NCBI GenBank assembly: GCA_963921425.1
Contig: OY992840.1
Span: 12,216,501 to 12,280,500 of the forward strand
Length of the DNA: 64,000 bases
Reading direction: 5' to 3'
Origin: Dryas octopetala
Lineage: Eukaryota; Streptophyta; Magnoliopsida; Rosales; Rosaceae
Below, piece by piece: positions 1 through 11,504 of the stretch. The translations under genes and the position numbers were made by a program. The notes beneath the pieces are model-generated. The model was not told the origin of the DNA, ran no database searches, and saw nothing but the letters and a program-made list of their open reading frames with translations. Positions within the stretch are counted from its first letter, which is position 1; each line of letters begins with the position of its first letter.

Positions 1-247
1 CCACGTCGCCAAAGTGGCTTTGTTCCGACAGTATGGTCTTGTTGCCCCAAGCTGGTGAGCCCACAATTGCCGCGGTTGCGTTGTGGGAGTTTTTGCCGTT
101 GTAAAGAATGTTGTGGAAATAGAAAACTAGGCGTTTGCAAGGGCCAGGTCGAAGAGGGCGCTTGGGTTTTGGGGTTGGGGAGGCCAAGGTTACATGGAGG
201 AGGAAGAAGAGGAAGAAAGCTGAAATTACTAGACTCTTTGGTTCCAT
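1..247 (-). CDS. Dirigent protein, type I, N-terminal part (runs off left edge)
   Basis: The minus-strand frame starts at 247-245 and stays open for 82 codons to the window edge, so about half the protein is visible. Residues 5-23 are a hydrophobic signal peptide (secreted protein). A Cys-Lys pair and LVFYFHNILYNGKN follow, which begin the dirigent beta-barrel, then an NATAA N-glycosylation sequon and a HFGDV stretch at the edge. It is a close paralogue of the complete gene at 14742-15314, differing by scattered substitutions (for example HNILY against HDIIY). Dirigent proteins are known to steer stereoselective coupling of monolignol radicals in the apoplast; the exact product here is not known. 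There is no frame break in the visible part, but integrity of the whole gene cannot be judged. Confidence 0.88.
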   Translation of the reverse strand, partial: MEPKSLVISAFFLFFLLHVTLASPTPKPKRPLRPGPCKRLVFYFHNILYNGKNSHNATAAIVGSPAWGNKTILSEQSHFGDV

Positions 248-300
248 TGCTAGCTATAATGCTTTGAGGAGTGAATTGGGGTTGGCATTATGTAATCATA

Positions 301-308
301 TTATATAG
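301..308 (-). promoter_or_regulatory. Probable TATA box of the left-edge dirigent gene
   Basis: On the minus strand this reads CTATATAA, 54 bases upstream of the start codon. The paralogue at 14742-15314 has TTATATAA at the same place, so the first base has changed in this copy. Confidence 0.5.
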
Positions 309-860
309 GAGTTTCGAAAATGTTAAATTAATTTGCAAAGTGTTGGCAAAAGCTTGGCTTAAGAGTCACTCTAGGTGACAGACCAAACAAATTAATGTGG
401 ACTAGCTGTTTCATTTTGTTAATTAGCATCATTTCTACGATTATCATAATCATTGAGCCATGCTTGGGTTTTGGGGACCAGTTGAGGAGGCTTGGGTAAA
501 CATTAGGCATTATGGGTTTGTATGTTACTCACTACAAAGTTTCCAGGCAGTGGACTTAGAAAATTTCTTCATGATGGGAGAAAATACAAGTTATCTATCT
601 CAACCTTTTTGAGGCATTTTATTGAGTAATTTTAATAAACATATAAATGGATAAACTGAATATTGGTGCAAATTAATGGGGAATTGTTTTTGGTATAATG
701 ACGGTAGACCACACTTGCTCTACTTAAATAAATCTGTCAATGTCCTGATCAAGACCATAAAAAGTTAAATTTATTTTAGTCAGCATGAACAGTACTTAAA
801 TTTAATTAGAGTATCAAACTTAAAATTAATTAACAATAAAAGCCTCAAATTTTTATCTAT

Positions 861-1060
861 GAATGTCTTATCAACAAAGTTAATAAAGTTAAAAAAGACT
901 CATATATAAAAAGAGACCCATACCGAGATTTTAATACTATGAATGTCTTATCAACAAAGTTAAAAAAGATCCATACATAAAAAAAGACCCATACCGAGAT
1001 TTTAACACTATGAATGTCTTATCAATAAAGTTAAAAAAGACCCATACATAAAAAGGTTCC
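861..1060. repeat. Short tandem repeat, about 2.7 units of 71-80 bp
   Basis: The sequence GAATGTCTTATCAA recurs at 861, 941 and 1012, each followed by AAAGTTAAAAAAGA and a CCATACATAAAAA-like stretch. The paralogous region near 15985 has only one unit, so the array expanded after duplication. Confidence 0.8.
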
Positions 1061-1771
1061 AAAGATCAACAATATTTGCTCACTCCATTTACCACTACCA
1101 AATTTGGAGGGTGAAATTAACTCCATGCGAACCAATCAATCAATATATCTACAATTAGATTAATCCCACATGATGAGATTTTCGAAGTTTGATTTATAAT
1201 GATCAAAGTCTAACTAACAGTCTAACACCAATTATGTCACCTTTTCCCACATAATTAGCCCACACGCATGCTACCAGCCACCTGCAGATCCACCAACCTA
1301 AGCTAGGAAGCTAATCTCTTTTATATAAAAAATAAAAATAAAAAATAAGTTTGGTCGGCCATTTTATGGAGAGTGGATCCAAACTCATCAAAAGATTCAA
1401 AACAAATACCACTTCATACTTTGACGTGATTCCCGATTTCAAAAAGTAGGAAATTTCTAAGATCTTGCTGTCGATTACAGCCAGCTAGTTCCCATTTCAC
1501 AACCAAATTTCCACAAAGAAAAACTTTACTTTTGCTAAAGCAAAGAAAAAGCTTATAATGCTCCCAAAGAAACAAATTAAAGAAAAAGCTTACTATAAAG
1601 TTATGGCGGGCCTTCCGCACTAGCACAGAAGGTGCATTATGCTTGATTAGTTCATTGCTAATTTTGGCCATTTATGAAACTAAGCAACCATACTGTAAGC
1701 ATAGCATAACTCTCTCTCTTTCTATTTATCAAACAAAAGAAAAACATAACTCTGTTTCCTCCGGAATCACC

Positions 1772-4090
1772 ATGGAGTCCTCTGTCTTCATCCTTGCAGA
1801 GAAAGTGTTAGATAGGCTTGCTTCCCATGCTTACCAGGAAATTTGCTTGGCACGGGGTGTCAAAGTTGAGCTACACAAACTCAAGCGAACATTATCAACC
1901 ATCACAAATGTGCTACTGGATGCAGAGGAAAAGCAGAAGGAAACGAACGCCAACAGTCGCGGGCTCACCGAATGGTTGGGAAGGCTCAAAGATGTTTGCT
2001 ATGACATTGATGATGTGCTTGACAAATTTGAATACCAAAGGTTGCGGATGCGAGTGCTCAACCGTGGGAGTATCGAAGGAAAGGTACGCAACTTGTTTTT
2101 ACGTCCAAATTCGGTCTTTTCCGACTTCAAAATGGGACATGAAATCAAAGATATTAGAGCAAGCTTAGATGAAATTGAAGCAGAAAAAGATCGATTTGAT
2201 CTCTCAAAATTACCGGCTGGAGATTCTCATGGCGTGCACATGGAGAGGGAGACTTACTCTGCTGTGTACGTGCCAGATATTATTGGGAGAGAAGACGATA
2301 AAGAAAAAATGATCAGCCATCTTTTGAAGGACACTGGTCATGATGATGATAACGTTACTGTTATTTCCATTTATGGGTTAGGTGGTTTGGGAAAGACTAC
2401 ACTTGCTCAATTGGTGTATAATGATGACAGGATAATGGAAAACTTTGCGTTGAAAATGTGGATATGCGTCTCAGACGACTTCAATAATAGAAGATTGATT
2501 TCTAAAATGATTGCTTTGGCAACTAACGAAAACTGTAGTGATAATGAAAGTGTTGAGCAGATGCAAATTAAGTTGCATGAGGCTTTGAAGGATAATTTTT
2601 TTTTATTAGTGTTGGATGATGTTTGGGATGGGGAACCAACAGGAGTAACTCTTGAAAAATGGAACTCTTTAAAATTGTTGTTGAAGGTTGGAGCCAATCG
2701 GAGTAAAATCATTGTAACAACTCGCAATAAATCAGTTGCTTCGCTTATGCGCTCTGCACACGTGCATGAGTTGCAAGGTCTTCCCCACTCAGATTGTATG
2801 TCTATATTCATTAAAGTTGCATTTAGGAAAAGAGAAGAGCAGAAGTATCCAAACTTAATGAAAATTGGGGAAGAGATTGTGAACAAGTGTGGAGGGGTTC
2901 CTCTTGCAGTATCTACCCTAGGGGGCCTACTCTATTCGGAAAGGGAAGAGAGTTATTGGTTGCATGTAAGAGATGATGCCATATGGAAACTGGAACAAGG
3001 AAACCAGGGCATTTTACCTGCGCTCAAATTGAGCTATGATGCGTTGCCCCCCTACTTGAAACCTTGTTTTGCATTTTGTTCAATTTTCGCAAAGGACCAC
3101 AAATTTGATAGTACAATTTTGATCAGGCTATGGATGGCGCAAGGCTTCCTTGAATCCTCCAAAGGAAACCAAGAGTATGAAGAGATAGGGTTGGACTACA
3201 TAAGGCAGTTATGTTCTAGATCTCTCCTTCAAATTGTTGATGACGTGGTCTACAAAATGACATTTAAAATGCATGATCTAGTTCATGATCTGGCGATCTC
3301 AGTGTCAAAGGTAGAGTGCTCTTCTCTAATTTCCCGTCACACTCCTTCTAATACTTGTAGAAAGGTTCGACACATGTCAATATCTGAGGTGGAATTGTCC
3401 AGAAAATTGGAGGAAGAAGACCAATTCTTACTCCATTTCGACAAATTGCGAACCATTGTATTTACAGATGTCGATGGTGACTATTGTGATCGTGAAGATA
3501 TAGATGAAGATGGAATCAGCAGCATGCAATCTCGTTTGAAAACATGCATATCGAGATTCAAGTACCTACGAGTGCTAGATCTTGGTGTTTTGACGACTAT
3601 TGCAGTGCCGAGTTCCATCGGTAACTTGAGTCACTTGAGATATCTAGACCTGTCAGATAATAAGCACATAGAAAAGCTTCCTGATTCCATCTGCAAGCTG
3701 CACAATTTGCAGACCTTATTTCTTGACGGATGTGAAAAACTCAAGGAGTTGCCCAAAGACATTGGGAACCTGATTAACCTCAGGTGCTTGTCGTTAACAA
3801 TAAATCACATGTGTTTTCCAAAGTCATTTGCACGTCTCACAGCACTCCCAGAGTGGTTGCAAGACCTCAGGTTGCTGAACCGGTTAGAGTTTGAAGACTG
3901 TCCGCAATTGTTGGCTTTGCCGGAGGGCATGAAGCGCCTCTCTGCATTGAGAGACTTGAAGATTAAAGGGTGCCCTGTATTAAGTGAAAGATGCAAATGG
4001 AACCAAGGTCAGGATTGGCCCAACATCGCTCACATCAAACAGATTATGCTTGATGGTAAAAATATCGCAACAAATGATCATGACTCATGA
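1772..4090 (+). CDS. CC-NBS-LRR disease resistance protein (RGA-like), single exon
   Basis: Predicted intracellular immune receptor of 772 aa. I chose the ATG at 1772 because the protein then begins MESSVFILAEKVLDRLAS, the usual start of the Rx-type coiled-coil domain; an in-frame ATG at 1643 would add 43 residues unlike the family. The coiled coil spans about 1-120 and has the EDVID-like YDIDDVLD (77-84). The NB-ARC domain contains the P-loop GLGGLGKTT (202-210), kinase-2 LLVLDDVWD (278-286), RNBS-B KIIVTTR (312-318), GGVPLAV (374-380), CFAFCSIF (432-439) and MHDLVHDLA (500-508). Leucine-rich repeats follow, with the typical C-terminus GCPVLSERC and a DWPNIAHI motif. All nucleotide-binding motifs look intact. 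The LRR region is short for this class, with LTALPEWLQ joined directly to an earlier repeat, which suggests loss of several repeats. It lies on the opposite strand to the surrounding dirigent genes. Confidence 0.93.
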   Translation: MESSVFILAEKVLDRLASHAYQEICLARGVKVELHKLKRTLSTITNVLLDAEEKQKETNANSRGLTEWLGRLKDVCYDIDDVLDKFEYQRLRMRVLNRGSIEGKVRNLFLRPNSVFSDFKMGHEIKDIRASLDEIEAEKDRFDLSKLPAGDSHGVHMERETYSAVYVPDIIGREDDKEKMISHLLKDTGHDDDNVTVISIYGLGGLGKTTLAQLVYNDDRIMENFALKMWICVSDDFNNRRLISKMIALATNENCSDNESVEQMQIKLHEALKDNFFLLVLDDVWDGEPTGVTLEKWNSLKLLLKVGANRSKIIVTTRNKSVASLMRSAHVHELQGLPHSDCMSIFIKVAFRKREEQKYPNLMKIGEEIVNKCGGVPLAVSTLGGLLYSEREESYWLHVRDDAIWKLEQGNQGILPALKLSYDALPPYLKPCFAFCSIFAKDHKFDSTILIRLWMAQGFLESSKGNQEYEEIGLDYIRQLCSRSLLQIVDDVVYKMTFKMHDLVHDLAISVSKVECSSLISRHTPSNTCRKVRHMSISEVELSRKLEEEDQFLLHFDKLRTIVFTDVDGDYCDREDIDEDGISSMQSRLKTCISRFKYLRVLDLGVLTTIAVPSSIGNLSHLRYLDLSDNKHIEKLPDSICKLHNLQTLFLDGCEKLKELPKDIGNLINLRCLSLTINHMCFPKSFARLTALPEWLQDLRLLNRLEFEDCPQLLALPEGMKRLSALRDLKIKGCPVLSERCKWNQGQDWPNIAHIKQIMLDGKNIATNDHDS

Positions 4091-5558
4091 GGTAACATTT
4101 TCAAAAATAATGAAATTATGGTGCTTATTATAGCCAATAATGAAATAACATTTTTTTTTATACTTCTACAACAATTGCAGATGTCAAGGTCTGCAGAAAA
4201 AGAATGCGGCCATTGGAGGTGTTAATTCGGAATGAAATAATGGTGTGTTTGTATAAGTTGGGGTTGTAGTCATGATATTAATTGGAATCTGGAATAAGAG
4301 AGAGAATGTTTATAAATTCAAAGTCAGTTGTGTGTTTGTATTAAATTATTAATATGTTTCGATATACAACTTCTTGTATATATAACTTGATTTCTCTGTT
4401 ATTGTGTAACTTTGTTTTCTTGGTATCAAAATTAATCGCATTAGGTTTCATGTTCTAACTTTTTCAACCACAAGTTAGTAGTTACATCGATCCTGTTATT
4501 TGAATTACTCATTGGTTTTTTTTTTCTGTTTTTTTTTTTTCAAGTTCAAGTAAATATAAGTATTTTTTTAATAACAGATATGTACAAGTATAAACTGTCC
4601 AAGAAATCCAAATAGTCCAAAGGGTAGGTCCTAGAAGAACTGCCCTCCACACTTGGCTGAGATGCAACCTTGAAGTGAATGAAGAGTCGATCAATTCATA
4701 CCCTGCATCTTTTTGTGCATTAGTGACATTACACATCTGTTTGGGAATGAGATTGTTTACTGTCGGACACCTATTAATACAAACAGTGATTTTCAATTTA
4801 TCTCTAATTGTATAGGAATAGAGAAGTGGTATCATCAAATATAAGTCAAGATATATCCCATCTTTTTTTGGGAACAAAAGGGGTGAGAAAGCAGAAGCCC
4901 ACTCATGATTTCCCTTTCCATGTCAATCCCTTGTCTCTAAGCTCTTCATATCTTTTAGCATTTTCAACCCATTGATATGATTGTTTTTACTTCTTATTAG
5001 ACACAAAAAGTTGGAATGACAGAAATGCCTAACAAATATCAATCTCAGCCTCAATATTATTAAAGTACATCTCTTATCCCAAAATCTCTAAGTCTTGTAA
5101 ATCTTTATGATCTGCTATTTTGAGGATGTGATCCTAATTCATTCTAATTTTTTAGTTGCAATGTTGTTGTCTAACTATCTTTTTGGCACTGGACCACTGG
5201 TCTAGCTAGCTTCCTCAAATATATATTTCCATGCATCCTCGGATCACAACTAAATCACCTCCTTTCTTTTGTATTTTTATAAATTAATGTTCGAGTAGTC
5301 TATAAGATTTTAGTAACTTCAATTCTATTATATTCTTCTTATCTTAAGAAACAAAAAAAAGTCCACGCACTGGATCAAAATAAGCAGCAAATGCAGTAAC
5401 TTTGTCATACAGATCTATATATTAGGAAAAAGGACCTGAAATTACAGGGGTGACTATGTAACCATATCATTGTTATTTATTGGTTGACTAAGCTCGTGCT
5501 TAGCTGCAATCACTAAGAACTCCCAGACTAAGCACACCATGCATGAAACAGAACATAT
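4091..5558. other. Intergenic, 3' side of the NBS-LRR gene
   Basis: No gene is supported. A poly-T stretch near 4509-4540 is followed by a moderately GC-containing segment to about 4860 that resembles the 3' end of a reverse-transcribed element, but I cannot assign it. From about 5440 the sequence becomes homologous to DNA next to the other type II dirigent genes. Confidence 0.4.
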
Positions 5559-5618
5559 TTGAACACCACTCTCATTCTCACAATCCAAAACTCAGAATTA
5601 TTGCTAATATGCTTAAAT

Positions 5619-6179
5619 TCACCAACACTCATAGAATTTGATATCCACTCGGAGCCTGAAGTACACTTCACCTTCATACGCATCAGTCATTATGGTTGCA
5701 ATTCCCCGGTGCATGAAAAAATCTCCGGTGCCACCCACGACAGATATATCCCTGGCTTTCACCAAAATGGGATCAGCTCCAATGAAATTTATGCTGCCTT
5801 GGTAGTCTGTGCTGTTCAGATAAAATGAGAACCCAAGCCAAGCAGTGAATGTGTTCTTTGTATCATACATGTAGAGTCCTTGTGCCCTGCCAACAGGCTT
5901 TGAATGCAGATTGTTGTCGAGGGTAATGGGATCATCGAAAACTGCAATGTTCCCGAAATGAAATTGGGGTGCCAAGATGGTCAAATTAGCTCCTTGAGGG
6001 GCTGCAACAATTGCAGAGGTAGCATTAGCAGCATTTTTTCCATTGTAAATAATGTCATGGAAGTACAGCACTAGGTGCTTGCATGGTTTATACTGGTTTT
6101 TACTTCTTGGGTGGGCTGAAGACAAAGCAAGGAACATGAAGAAGAAGGAAAAAAGTGCAATGGATTTTCTTGCCCCCAT
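5619..6179 (-). CDS. Dirigent protein, type II, module 1
   Basis: Complete intronless gene of 186 aa, the usual length for the family. Residues 1-22 form a signal peptide. The mature part has Cys-Lys, [14 protein letters not shown], sequons NATSA and NLT, then [54 protein letters not shown] and the C-terminal YECW. These are the hallmarks of the DIR-a-like group, whose known members act as apoplastic trimers that direct bimolecular coupling of coniferyl alcohol radicals. It is the most diverged of the type II copies (for example DPILVKAR against NPVMLKTR) and keeps the family Asp in MYDTKN, which copies A and B have lost. A TATA box is present upstream. Substrate and stereochemistry cannot be read from sequence. 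Confidence 0.95.
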   Translation of the reverse strand: MGARKSIALFSFFFMFLALSSAHPRSKNQYKPCKHLVLYFHDIIYNGKNAANATSAIVAAPQGANLTILAPQFHFGNIAVFDDPITLDNNLHSKPVGRAQGLYMYDTKNTFTAWLGFSFYLNSTDYQGSINFIGADPILVKARDISVVGGTGDFFMHRGIATIMTDAYEGEVYFRLRVDIKFYECW

Positions 6180-6311
6180 TATGGGTTATGAAAAGCAGAG
6201 GCTGCAGAGCTCAAAGGGAACAGAGGAAAGGAATATTCTGAGCTCCAAAGGGATGAGCTTTTGCTAATAACTAGCTACTTGGGAGTTTGCTATCAGTCCC
6301 AATTCATGGCA

Positions 6312-6319
6312 TTATATAA
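6312..6319 (-). promoter_or_regulatory. Probable TATA box of the type II gene at 5619
   Basis: Palindromic TTATATAA, 133 bases upstream of the start codon. The same box is conserved at 31784-31791 and 42747-42754, but it is absent from copy C. Confidence 0.6.
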
Positions 6320-7950
6320 GCACTTGGAGTATAATTTGATGTGTACGGGGATAAGGATTCCATGCTTTTCTTATTGGACTTTTCCTCTTGATAAAGCTTT
6401 CTCGCCACCTACCACTGTCACCATATAATGTACATCACCAAGAAAATAACCAGAATATGATTATTAAATAAGATTTTGTAGAGCCTTAGTTTGACTCCCA
6501 AGTGTAGCATAGATGATATCATTTATTCCACATCCCTCTTTTTCTGGATCTAAGGCAATAATGACCAAGGACTTTGCCTTTGAAATTGATTTCTGAATGT
6601 ATATGGTATTTCTATGATGTTAATACAAAGACTTTACGATAACCATGAAAATGAAAGCATGCATGGTAGTAAAAAAGAAATTGGGGAGAGTATACAGATT
6701 ATTGTATTCCAATATATTACAGTCCTAATGGTTAATGTTATTGGACAATTTAATATATTATGTTGTTAGACTCTTAATTTGAACCACATATTAAAATAAA
6801 GAATTTTACTTAATTAATTCATGATTTAGTTTGATAGTTTCACATCATAATATACCAGACTTTGAAACTTCCAAGTGCTATAAGACTATTGACACTTCTG
6901 ACATAGACTAAGCATAAGTAGTTCGATCAAAAGATTGTCTTTTCTTTTGATCTGGGTTCAAAGGATTTTCAAAAGTTACAACTTGAAAGCAGACAACATG
7001 GACAAGTCCTACCATTAATACTAACCTTTTTATGAAGCATACAAAAAAAAAAATGAAATTTATAATTTCATTGGTGCGTTGTGCTTTGGTATAATTAATT
7101 ACGTCTTCTGTTTTAATAGCTCCTCCATATAATCCTCATTTCATCATACCAATTTGCTTTATCAATGTGCCGTCCATTCAAACTATTTTATCTAAGCAAA
7201 AGTTAGCCACTTATGATTAAATTTGCTCAACTTGCTACTATGAGGAGCACGACCAGAACGAGATTAAATTAATTAAGCTCAATTTTCAGGTCAGGCTGCT
7301 AAAAATAATAATGATGACAGAGCTTTAAAAAGGGTCAGCCTCAGAGTCCAGTGGGATTGCAAAGTGTAAAGGCATTAGGGAGGAGTTTCTAAGGAATATT
7401 GAGGTCAAATTGAAAAGTGATGTAAAGTGAAGTCCTTGATAATTGATGTATGGCCAAAATAGAATATGATAAGAAAAAAATGGTGAAATGTACGTTTGAT
7501 ATAGATGAAGATAAGTCATAAACCATAAACAAGATAATAAGAGGAATAATTTTCTCTTAACAAACATACATGTTATGGGAGGATACAAATTTCATGTTAT
7601 GTTATTAGGTTGTTAAATTAAATTATTGATAACATAAAATTATATTTGAATATGTATAGTATGACATATTATATTGAAACAACATTATTCTTGATTAGAG
7701 ATCATTTGTCAAATTAGCTGGATCAGAAAACAAAGATGCTCAAATAATTGTCATATTCTTAGCTTTCCATAAAAACAATATCTAGTTTTGGATTATGCAC
7801 ACGAGTAGTAGTAGTAGTAGTAGACGACGACGACGACGACTAGTACACTGACTGCGGTCCAATTTTTCTGCACTTTTTTGGCATTCTATTCTGGTGCCTG
7901 GTGAGAGATTGGTGGAGGTAGGTGTTGATTAGTGCGCGCTGGTCCATATG
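6320..7950. repeat. Module 1 intergenic DNA shared with 31792-33560 and 42755-44510
   Basis: No gene. It aligns with the DNA upstream of type II genes in A and B, with three visible differences. Module 1 lacks a 45-bp promoter segment present in A and B. It has about 85 bp near 6345-6430 that they lack. It also retains about 320 bp (6915-7235) that A and B have replaced with the element at 32343-33030. Confidence 0.7.
7804..7840. repeat. Compound microsatellite (AGT)n(ACG)n
   Basis: About 6.5 AGT units run directly into about 6 ACG units. The matching sites in A and B (near 33350 and 44300) lack both runs, so this arose in module 1. Confidence 0.9.
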
Positions 7951-10423
7951 AAAAGTGACATATAATATATTTCTTTATATATACGGTAGGTGAGTTAGCT
8001 AAGTCAAGTGGGCCTATTAAGAGATATATGGCCAATAATATATATATATATATATCAATCTAACAAAAAAAAGTTTTTAATTAATGTAAATTTATAGGAT
8101 AGTTTTAATTATAAGTTCTTCCATTTACAATTTGGATAATAACATATCAAGATTTATCACTTAATTCTTATATATTGGATCATATATAAATTTAGTAATT
8201 TAATCATCATACTATATGATTTAACTTAGATTTTATCAAGGATTTAAAACTAATTACAATTTCATGATTGTGAATGGGAAAATTAACTCGATCAACTTAA
8301 TATATTTTTTTAAGCAGTTATTTAGTAGCCTACTTCCAAGGATCGTAAAATTAAAAACATAAACTTTTTAATTCATAATCAGAATATTGCACCCAAATTC
8401 GATTCTTTTTCCTTTAATAAAGAAAACATACTTTTTTTTTTTTTGCCAAAACAAAACATTAAGATTTTAAATTCATAAATTATCCTCCTCAAATAATAGG
8501 GTGCTGCACCGATATTAGAGAATGGATATATAGGGCGGTAACAACTTTTGTGCAATGCATATTGCCCTACAACCGACTTAATTCCAATCCCCATTGTCAT
8601 TTCCGATGCCAATAATTAATTTTTTTTTGACATAAAATAATTTCGGTTTCAACTTTAGTGGTGTCTATTATATGGAGGAAATTTTTTATTTTTTTTGTGG
8701 ATAATAAATTATTCTTTAATTGAAAACGAAATAATTAAGAACATTTTAGGCTGGTGGGGCTAATCATATATATCATCATGTCCTTAACTCCTTATTAGTT
8801 TGGTCAAGACTGGCCTTTATGATTACCTAATCTCTGTTTAGTAGGAGATACACACTGGAGTTGTATTCATACAAAAACTTCTTAATTATCTTGTGATCAC
8901 TTGCTATGTACGTAATATTATTTTGGTAGAAGAATATGATGCTCTCTATTAAACAAATGTGTAGTAGCTGTGGACAAACAGATCAGCTGACATTGGAATA
9001 TTGGAGCACTACTCAACTTAGCCGGCTAGAATAATTGACAATTTAAAAGGCTTGCCTTGAAGTTGGACTGAAAGAAGAGGAAGCTTCAAGAATTAATATA
9101 AATTTCCTCACACAGATCATCGGTTTGATTATAGAGAAATTAAAATTATAGCGTTGCAATTCTTAATTTCTATTGTAAAGGATAGCACTTCTTAATTACT
9201 TGTTTGGATTAGGGTTGCTTAGCTTCTATTTTATAGATTGTATATATAATTGAGTATTAACTTTTGTTTTTTATGGAGCAAATTAATATCTAGCTTGTAT
9301 TGCGTTTTATTTGAACAATATTTCTTCTTCGATCAGTCCAAAAGAAAGTCATTCTATGAACTACACTCTCGCATGATGTATAATTACTGAAAGCATACCT
9401 TCTAATTAAGAGAGACAAATGACACAAAAGAGCTTTAACCCTGAGTGTAGGCATAAATATATATATGCTCTACTACTAAAATATGAGTCACAAAGAATTT
9501 GAACTTGACAAATTAAAAGATCGAATACACAGAGTGGATAGATCACAAAGTACAAAGGTAGCTAGCGCTGTACTTACGTTGTACAATCCACCAATCAAAT
9601 TCACGTCTCATGCATATTACATGGGAATATATGTTTTGTTTGGTAGAAATTGAAGGGAAATTTTTGTTATAAATACTAAAAAATAGGAATGTGATCAGTT
9701 ACGAATCATGCCTTTGAAACTAAAACTAGAACTTAAAATAAAATAGCAAAAATCTTAAAAATTATTTTTATAGTAAATTACTTTAAAATCTATTTTACAT
9801 GCCCTTAATAATAAACAAAGCCACTTAAAAAGTTCCAATGATAAATAGGTTTACTTTTTTTTTTAACTGGGCGAATTGTCATTATCGAACAATGGCAATT
9901 AGTAACAGTCATTTTTACTTGAAAATACGGATGAATGTGATTCCATAAGCTTGAATTTTGTGTTTTATGATGATTTTATTAATTTTTGACATATTTATGT
10001 AAGAAAAGACATAATGTATATCTATAAGTACTATTATTGTAATGCAGTTCAAATAACTACTATTGCACAATGGCAATAATTGTTACTGTCTGACATTGGC
10101 AATTGTCGAGCACTCGGTGGGTTATGTGTCATGCGCGTTTCATTAAAGTGGACCAGACTGAGATTTACTATAACACGTGGGCTGAGTTATCAGTTTTATT
10201 TTTCAATTGGACTTAAAAAAAAAAAAAAAACCTTATTTTTGGCTTTTCAATTTTTCATTTCATATATATTTTCTTCTCTCAGCTTCAATCTATCATTTCT
10301 ATTCTTACTTTTTTTAAATTTTTATTTCTTATTAGAAAACAAAAGCAGAAATGTTACAAAACATACCCTAAGGCCTAAACAATCATGAGGCTTATTAAGT
10401 GTTATGATTGCAACGAGCATTAA
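7951..10423. repeat. Module 1 intergenic DNA, AT-rich, shared with 45975-50960 and partly 17230-18727
   Basis: No gene is supported. The sequence is the empty-site reference for several later insertions: the site near 8062 lacks the element at 46035-46468, the site near 8254 lacks 46655-47504, and the site near 9711 lacks 49057-50263. A dinucleotide TA run lies near 8036-8055. Confidence 0.7.
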
Positions 10424-11504
10424 GAGCATTCGTAATGTTGGTGTTCAATGCAATTTTATTGCATTAAATTGAACTATGGATTCAAATCCACTTGTAGTGC
10501 TAGCTATAGTTCAGTTCATTGCAATTGCAATAGAGGGTGCATGAAATAGCACTAGGACTGGGCATCAACCCGTCCGAACCCGGCCCGCTCGCCTCCACCG
10601 ACCTGCCAAGCAGCAAGCCGACCCGTCCGATCACTAACGGGCCTGTGTCGGCCCGCCCCCTTCCACCGACCGTCAAAGCCGGCCCGTTCGCCAAGCTTCC
10701 AGCCACCATCTTCTCAGGAACTGCAAGTCTCCAACCACCTCCATTTCTGTCACCGTCCAACTTCATTCCTCCACCAACCACCTCTATTCCTGCCACCAAC
10801 CACCTCCATTTTCGTCACCGTCCACCATTGCAGCACAAGAACCACCTCCACCAGCCACCATTTCTCAGGCGAGCCACCTTCTCCTTCTCGGCATCTTCTC
10901 TCTTCTGCTTCTGCTTCTGCTTCTCCTTCCCGGCCAACCCATTTTCCGACCGTCTCCGACCCGTCCCTGACTGAGATCCGAGCCGTTTGGTCGGAGATGG
11001 TTTGGGCTCCCACCCAATGCCCACCCCTAAATAGCACCCTGTTATGTTTTGCAATAGCACCAAACAAGGGCCCCACATGTCACATGAGTTTGCAGAAGAA
11101 AGAGAACCAGAAAAGAGAAAACCAATATTGAGCGGGTGACACCTGTCACTTGTAGTTTATATATTTTTTCTAATAAATGTATTACAATTTTTGTTACTTT
11201 TCAATATGAAAGTTGGCCATGAATTTTTTTTTTTTAAATATATCCAAAATTGGTCACTTTTTAAAGATCCTTTTTAGGCCATTTCAATGGTATAATTTTT
11301 AACATAATTAAATTTATCCATTTTATTTTATTTTATTTTATTTGAGTACATAAGACAACATTTAAAAAGATATAACTATTGACATGAAGTTATTAAACGG
11401 TGTCATTGCAAGTAAAACTGCAGTTGAGTTCAATAGATGCCAAAATAGTTCAAAAGATTGAACTATTACAATATTGAACTATTGAACAACTATTGTGAAT
11501 GCTC
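10424..11504. mobile_element. Harbinger/Tourist-like MITE with nested hAT-like element
   Basis: The ends are imperfect inverted repeats beginning GAGCATTCGTAATG on the left and GAGCATTCACAATAG on the right complement, flanked by TAA on both sides (421-423 and 505-507 of the respective hundreds, i.e. 10421-10423 and 11505-11507). The three-base TAA duplication is the known signature of PIF/Harbinger. Without the nested 485 bp it is about 596 bp. Orthologous copies are at 18728-19295 and 52050-52623, so it inserted before the modules duplicated. No coding capacity. Confidence 0.65.
10553..11029. mobile_element. GC-rich hAT-like non-autonomous element, 477 bp
   Basis: Terminal repeats are TAGGACTGGGCAT and, on the right complement, TAGGGGTGGGCAT. 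An exact 8-bp duplication AATAGCAC flanks it (10545-10552 and 11030-11037), as hAT transposases make. The copies at 18728-19295 and 52050-52623 have the empty site. The interior is strikingly C-rich, with degenerate repeats of CCAACCACCTCCATT type, unlike its AT-rich surroundings; it may be captured genic DNA. Long proline-rich frames inside are a by-product of composition. Confidence 0.75.

Larger units (their letters stand above)
248..1335. repeat. Upstream region of the left-edge dirigent gene, duplicated at 15315-16320
   Basis: This stretch has no gene. It aligns along its length with 15315-16320, including the segment ending in CACCAACCTAAGCTA before the homology stops near 1335. The two type I genes were therefore duplicated together with about 1 kb of promoter-side DNA. 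The main difference is the short tandem array at 861-1060, which is single-copy in the other region. Confidence 0.8.

Noticed and set aside
1643-1771. Upstream in-frame ATG extending the NBS-LRR by 43 residues
   Set aside because: The extension is unlike the family, whereas the ATG at 1772 gives the standard coiled-coil start in a CACCATGG context.
4509-4877. Minus-strand frame of 122 codons after the NBS-LRR
   Set aside because: Low-complexity end, no recognisable domain and flanking T-runs; more like a retroelement 3' end.
10537-10974. Proline-rich frame of 145 codons
   Set aside because: It begins outside and continues into a C-rich transposon; composition alone explains the open frame.
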